Source: Bacteroidota bacterium
GTDB taxonomy: Bacteria; Bacteroidota; Bacteroidia; NS11-12g; UBA955
Length of the DNA stretch: 7,422 bases
Direction of reading: 5' to 3'
NCBI GenBank assembly: GCA_947460045.1
Contig: CANHGC010000071.1
Coordinates: 1 to 7,422 of the forward strand
Shown: in pieces, positions 5,581 to 7,422 of the stretch
Layout: each line of letters begins with the position of its first letter
Numbering within the stretch: position 1 is the stretch's first letter
The notes under the pieces: generated by a model
Database searches by the model: none
What the model was told of the DNA's origin: nothing
What the model saw: only the letters and a program-made list of their open reading frames with translations
Made by a program: the position numbers and the translations under genes

Positions 5581-6828
5581 ATGAGAGACATTTTCGACAA
5601 ACTGCATGAGCGTATGGGTCCTTTGGGCCAACACGCCGATGACGCGCACGGTTATTACACGTTCCCAAAATTAGAAGGCCCCATCGGTCCAAGAATGATT
5701 TTCCGCGGAAAAGAGCGCTTGAACTGGAGCTTAAACAACTACTTGGGATTGGCCAATCACCCCGATGTAATGAAGGCCGATACAGACGCAGCAGCGCAGT
5801 TTGGTATGGCATACCCCATGGGCGCCCGCATGATGAGCGGTAACAGCAACTACCATGAGCAACTCGAGCGCGACCTCGCCAGCTTTGTACAAAAACCCGA
5901 TTGCATCCTCCTGAATTATGGATACCAAGGTGTATTGAGCGCAATCGACGCATTGGTGGATCGCCACGATGTGATCGTGTACGACGCTGAATCACACGCC
6001 TGTATCATCGATGGGGTTCGTTTGCACATGGGAAAACGATTCGTTTACAATCACAACAACATGGAAAGCCTTGAGCAACAGCTGAAGCGTGCCACCAAAT
6101 TGGTAGAATCTACCGGCGGCGCCATTTTGGTAATTACTGAAGGTGTATTCGGCATGACCGGCTCTCAAGGCAAATTGAAAGAGATCGTTGCCATGAAAGA
6201 AAAGTTCAATTTCAGATTGCTCGTAGACGATGCACATGGTTTCGGTACGATGGGCAAAACAGGTGCAGGCACTTGCGAAGAGCAAGATTGCATAGAAGGC
6301 GTTGACATTTATTTCTCAACCTTTGCCAAGTCGATGGCTGGCATTGGTGCATTCATCGCCTCTGAACCCCACGTAATTAAATTCTTGCGTTACAATATGC
6401 GTTCTCAGATCTACGCCAAAGCATTGCCGATGCCATTGGTGGTTGGATCAATCAAGCGCCTAGAAATGATCCGCACACAACCCGAATTGAAAAACAAATT
6501 GTGGACAATCACCAACGCATTGCAAAACGGGTTGAAAGAAGCAGGATTCAACATTGGCATCACCACCACCCCGGTAACACCCGTGGTTTTGAATGGTACC
6601 ATCCCAGAAGCCACGCACCTAACCCATGATTTGAGAGAGAATTTTAACATTTTCTGCAGCATCGTAGTATACCCAGTTGTTCCCAAAGGCATGATCATTC
6701 TGCGTTTGATCCCTACTGCGGTTCACTCACTCGACGATGTAAATGAAACCATCGCAGCTTTTAAATCCATCAAAAGCAAATTAGACGCTGGCGAATATCG
6801 CAAAGAAAAACTCGCTGAGTTCGCATAA
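5581..6828 (+). CDS. spt: Serine palmitoyltransferase-like alpha-oxoamine synthase (PLP-dependent)
   Basis: This 415-residue enzyme belongs to the alpha-oxoamine synthase branch of fold-type I PLP enzymes. The family condenses an amino acid with an acyl-CoA and releases CO2; the bacterial serine palmitoyltransferase form makes 3-ketodihydrosphingosine, the first intermediate of sphingolipids. Visible landmarks are NNYLGLANHP (52-61), the glycine-rich GARMMSGNSNYH (81-92), His139 in ESHAC (the PLP-stacking histidine), VDDAHGFG (215-222) with Asp216 and His219 as cofactor contacts, and TFAKS (247-251) with the Schiff-base Lys250. RLIPTA (375-380) fits the conserved C-terminal arginine segment of the family. 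Length is normal for bacterial SPT. The gene is monocistronic by layout: 148 bp spacer upstream, stem-loops and a terminator downstream. A close relative, the cysteate acyltransferase that makes sulfonolipid (capnine) bases in some Bacteroidota, cannot be excluded, nor can glycine or alanine as substrate. Fold and catalytic competence are firm; serine specificity is likely only. Confidence 0.9.
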   Translation: MRDIFDKLHERMGPLGQHADDAHGYYTFPKLEGPIGPRMIFRGKERLNWSLNNYLGLANHPDVMKADTDAAAQFGMAYPMGARMMSGNSNYHEQLERDLASFVQKPDCILLNYGYQGVLSAIDALVDRHDVIVYDAESHACIIDGVRLHMGKRFVYNHNNMESLEQQLKRATKLVESTGGAILVITEGVFGMTGSQGKLKEIVAMKEKFNFRLLVDDAHGFGTMGKTGAGTCEEQDCIEGVDIYFSTFAKSMAGIGAFIASEPHVIKFLRYNMRSQIYAKALPMPLVVGSIKRLEMIRTQPELKNKLWTITNALQNGLKEAGFNIGITTTPVTPVVLNGTIPEATHLTHDLRENFNIFCSIVVYPVVPKGMIILRLIPTAVHSLDDVNETIAAFKSIKSKLDAGEYRKEKLAEFA

Positions 6829-6831
6829 TTT

Positions 6832-6862
6832 CGATTCTGTCTGATCAAGACAGATGAAATCG
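6832..6862 (+). other. Stem-loop in the 3' untranslated region of the SPT-like gene
   Basis: TCTGTCT (6836-6842) pairs perfectly with AGACAGA (6848-6854) around a 5 nt loop GATCA. Four further pairs, CGAT (6832-6835) with ATCG (6859-6862), extend it across a 4 nt bulge on the 3' side. It begins 4 nt after the SPT-like stop codon and has no T-tract behind it, so it is more likely an RNA-stabilising structure than a terminator. Confidence 0.45.
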
Positions 6863-6889
6863 TGCTGGAACTGAGAAAAAATATCACCC

Positions 6890-6927
6890 AAGGGTCGTTA
6901 TGGTTTGCCATAACGACCCTTTCTTTT
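6890..6927 (+). terminator. Rho-independent terminator after the SPT-like gene
   Basis: A perfect 14 bp stem (arms 6890-6903 and 6908-6921) closes a 4 nt TTTG loop and is followed by a T-rich tail TTCTTTT (6921-6927). The outer part of the stem is GC-rich (AAGGGTCG). It lies 61 bp downstream of the SPT-like stop codon. The tail runs directly into the ATG at 6928 that I take as the start of the next gene, which is unusual. On the minus strand the stem is followed by a less regular T-run (from about 6882 leftward), so weak bidirectional function is possible. Confidence 0.8.
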
Positions 6928-7422
6928 ATGGCCATCGTGCGCTGCCACACCCAATCGCAACACGCCAAAACCCTAGGAAAAACAATAGCTCCACAAGGCA
7001 TCCCAGATACCTCCTACGAGAGCAAATACCGCAAACACCCATACAAACGCAAATGGAAAGAAGACCACTACCAAGCATGGAAAAATGGCAAACCGCTACA
7101 AGCAAAACTCGCCCTAGACCTATTGTTGGCATTGCGAAATTCGCAACAAAAAAATAACCCTCGGCGATTTTCGCCAGATAGCGCAAAACTCGCCACTGAA
7201 CTTCTATTCAAACTCAGAAAAGACAATCCGTTTCCAAAAAAACTGGATTGGAACCAACTCGATAGCAGCGACTGGGAACATTTACCGGGCATCGGACCCG
7301 CAACGGCAAAACGCATCGTGAAATACAAAAACAAATTGGGTGGATTTGCCAACCCACACCAAATCATGGAAGTACCAAAAATCGATACCGTAGTGGCCCA
7401 ACTGTTGATGGAATCCTGGACC
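6928..7422 (+). CDS. ComEA-like helix-hairpin-helix DNA-binding protein, 3' end beyond window
   Basis: This open frame runs off the right edge (165 codons seen). Its recognisable part is a helix-hairpin-helix motif at about 119-141 (LPGIGPATAKRIVKYKNKLGGF) followed by a PHQIMEVPKID segment, which is the ComEA-type repeat that contacts DNA backbone non-specifically. DNA uptake or repair is therefore possible. The 118 residues before it are very basic (for example KYRKHPYKRKWK, 33-44) and I do not recognise them; KLDWNQLDSSDWEHLPGIG resembles the D-x-N-x-A lead-in to ComEA repeats. The first in-frame ATG is 6928, abutting the T-tail of the upstream terminator. The frame is open back to the SPT-like stop (6828), and a GTG at 6862 would add 22 residues that form a basic start plus a hydrophobic LWFAITTLSFMAIV, a possible membrane anchor as often seen in Bacteroidota HhH proteins. 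I prefer ATG because the added stretch would contain the perfect hairpin. Confidence 0.75.
   Translation, partial: MAIVRCHTQSQHAKTLGKTIAPQGIPDTSYESKYRKHPYKRKWKEDHYQAWKNGKPLQAKLALDLLLALRNSQQKNNPRRFSPDSAKLATELLFKLRKDNPFPKKLDWNQLDSSDWEHLPGIGPATAKRIVKYKNKLGGFANPHQIMEVPKIDTVVAQLLMESWT

Noticed and set aside
5579..5995. 138-codon minus-strand ORF antisense to the SPT-like gene
   Set aside because: It is Arg/Ser/Cys-rich with no recognisable domain, and it lies wholly opposite a strongly conserved coding region.
1..7422. Mobile element, CRISPR array, tRNA/rRNA genes or a defence island
   Set aside because: I found no transposase or integrase frame, no regularly spaced repeats and no cloverleaf or rRNA-like stretch. 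Nearly all of the sequence is taken up by recognisable housekeeping genes.

Overview
The window looks like an ordinary chromosomal segment of a member of the phylum Bacteroidota. This is an inference from gene content: a bacterial serine-palmitoyltransferase-type enzyme, an Mrp/ApbC ATPase in the form lacking the C-terminal CxxC, a small DUF6787-like membrane protein directly in front of mrp, a CcoI-type copper ATPase with an N-terminal cysteine cluster, and a short RsmI paralogue. Most starts lack a Shine-Dalgarno sequence, as is usual in that phylum. TGA is used as a normal stop here (for example at 5430-5432), so the standard bacterial code applies.

Layout. The left 4.6 kb is a block of minus-strand genes, read right to left: a small DUF6787-like membrane protein (4272-4577), mrp/apbC (3226-4275, ATGA overlap), a one-domain NifU-like Fe-S scaffold (2972-3208), a Trp-rich multispanning membrane protein of unknown function (2106-2969, 2 nt after the previous stop), and, after a 66 bp gap, a ccoI-like copper P-type ATPase (2039 to the left edge). 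The first four are so tightly spaced that they are very probably one operon centred on Fe-S cluster handling. The ATPase reading frame is broken by an in-frame TGA at 186-188, after which recognisable P-type ATPase sequence continues in the same frame to the window edge. A 16 bp perfect palindrome resembling an FNR/CRP-family operator lies upstream of this gene.

A divergent 84 bp spacer (4578-4661) separates this block from plus-strand genes: an RsmI-like tetrapyrrole-methylase-family protein (4662-5432), a 148 bp spacer with a weak Bacteroidota-type promoter element, the serine-palmitoyltransferase-like gene (5581-6828), two stem-loops (the second a convincing intrinsic terminator), and the 5' part of a basic ComEA-like helix-hairpin-helix protein that runs off the right edge.

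Functionally the window combines Fe-S cluster delivery (Mrp, NifU-like), copper supply to a probable cbb3 oxidase (CcoI-like), sphingolipid or sulfonolipid base synthesis (SPT-like), probable RNA or other methylation (RsmI-like) and DNA binding or uptake (HhH). I see no mobile element, CRISPR array, tRNA, rRNA or defence system. The points most worth a second look are the interrupted copper ATPase, the FNR-like palindrome in front of it, and the terminator that runs directly into the start codon of the HhH gene.
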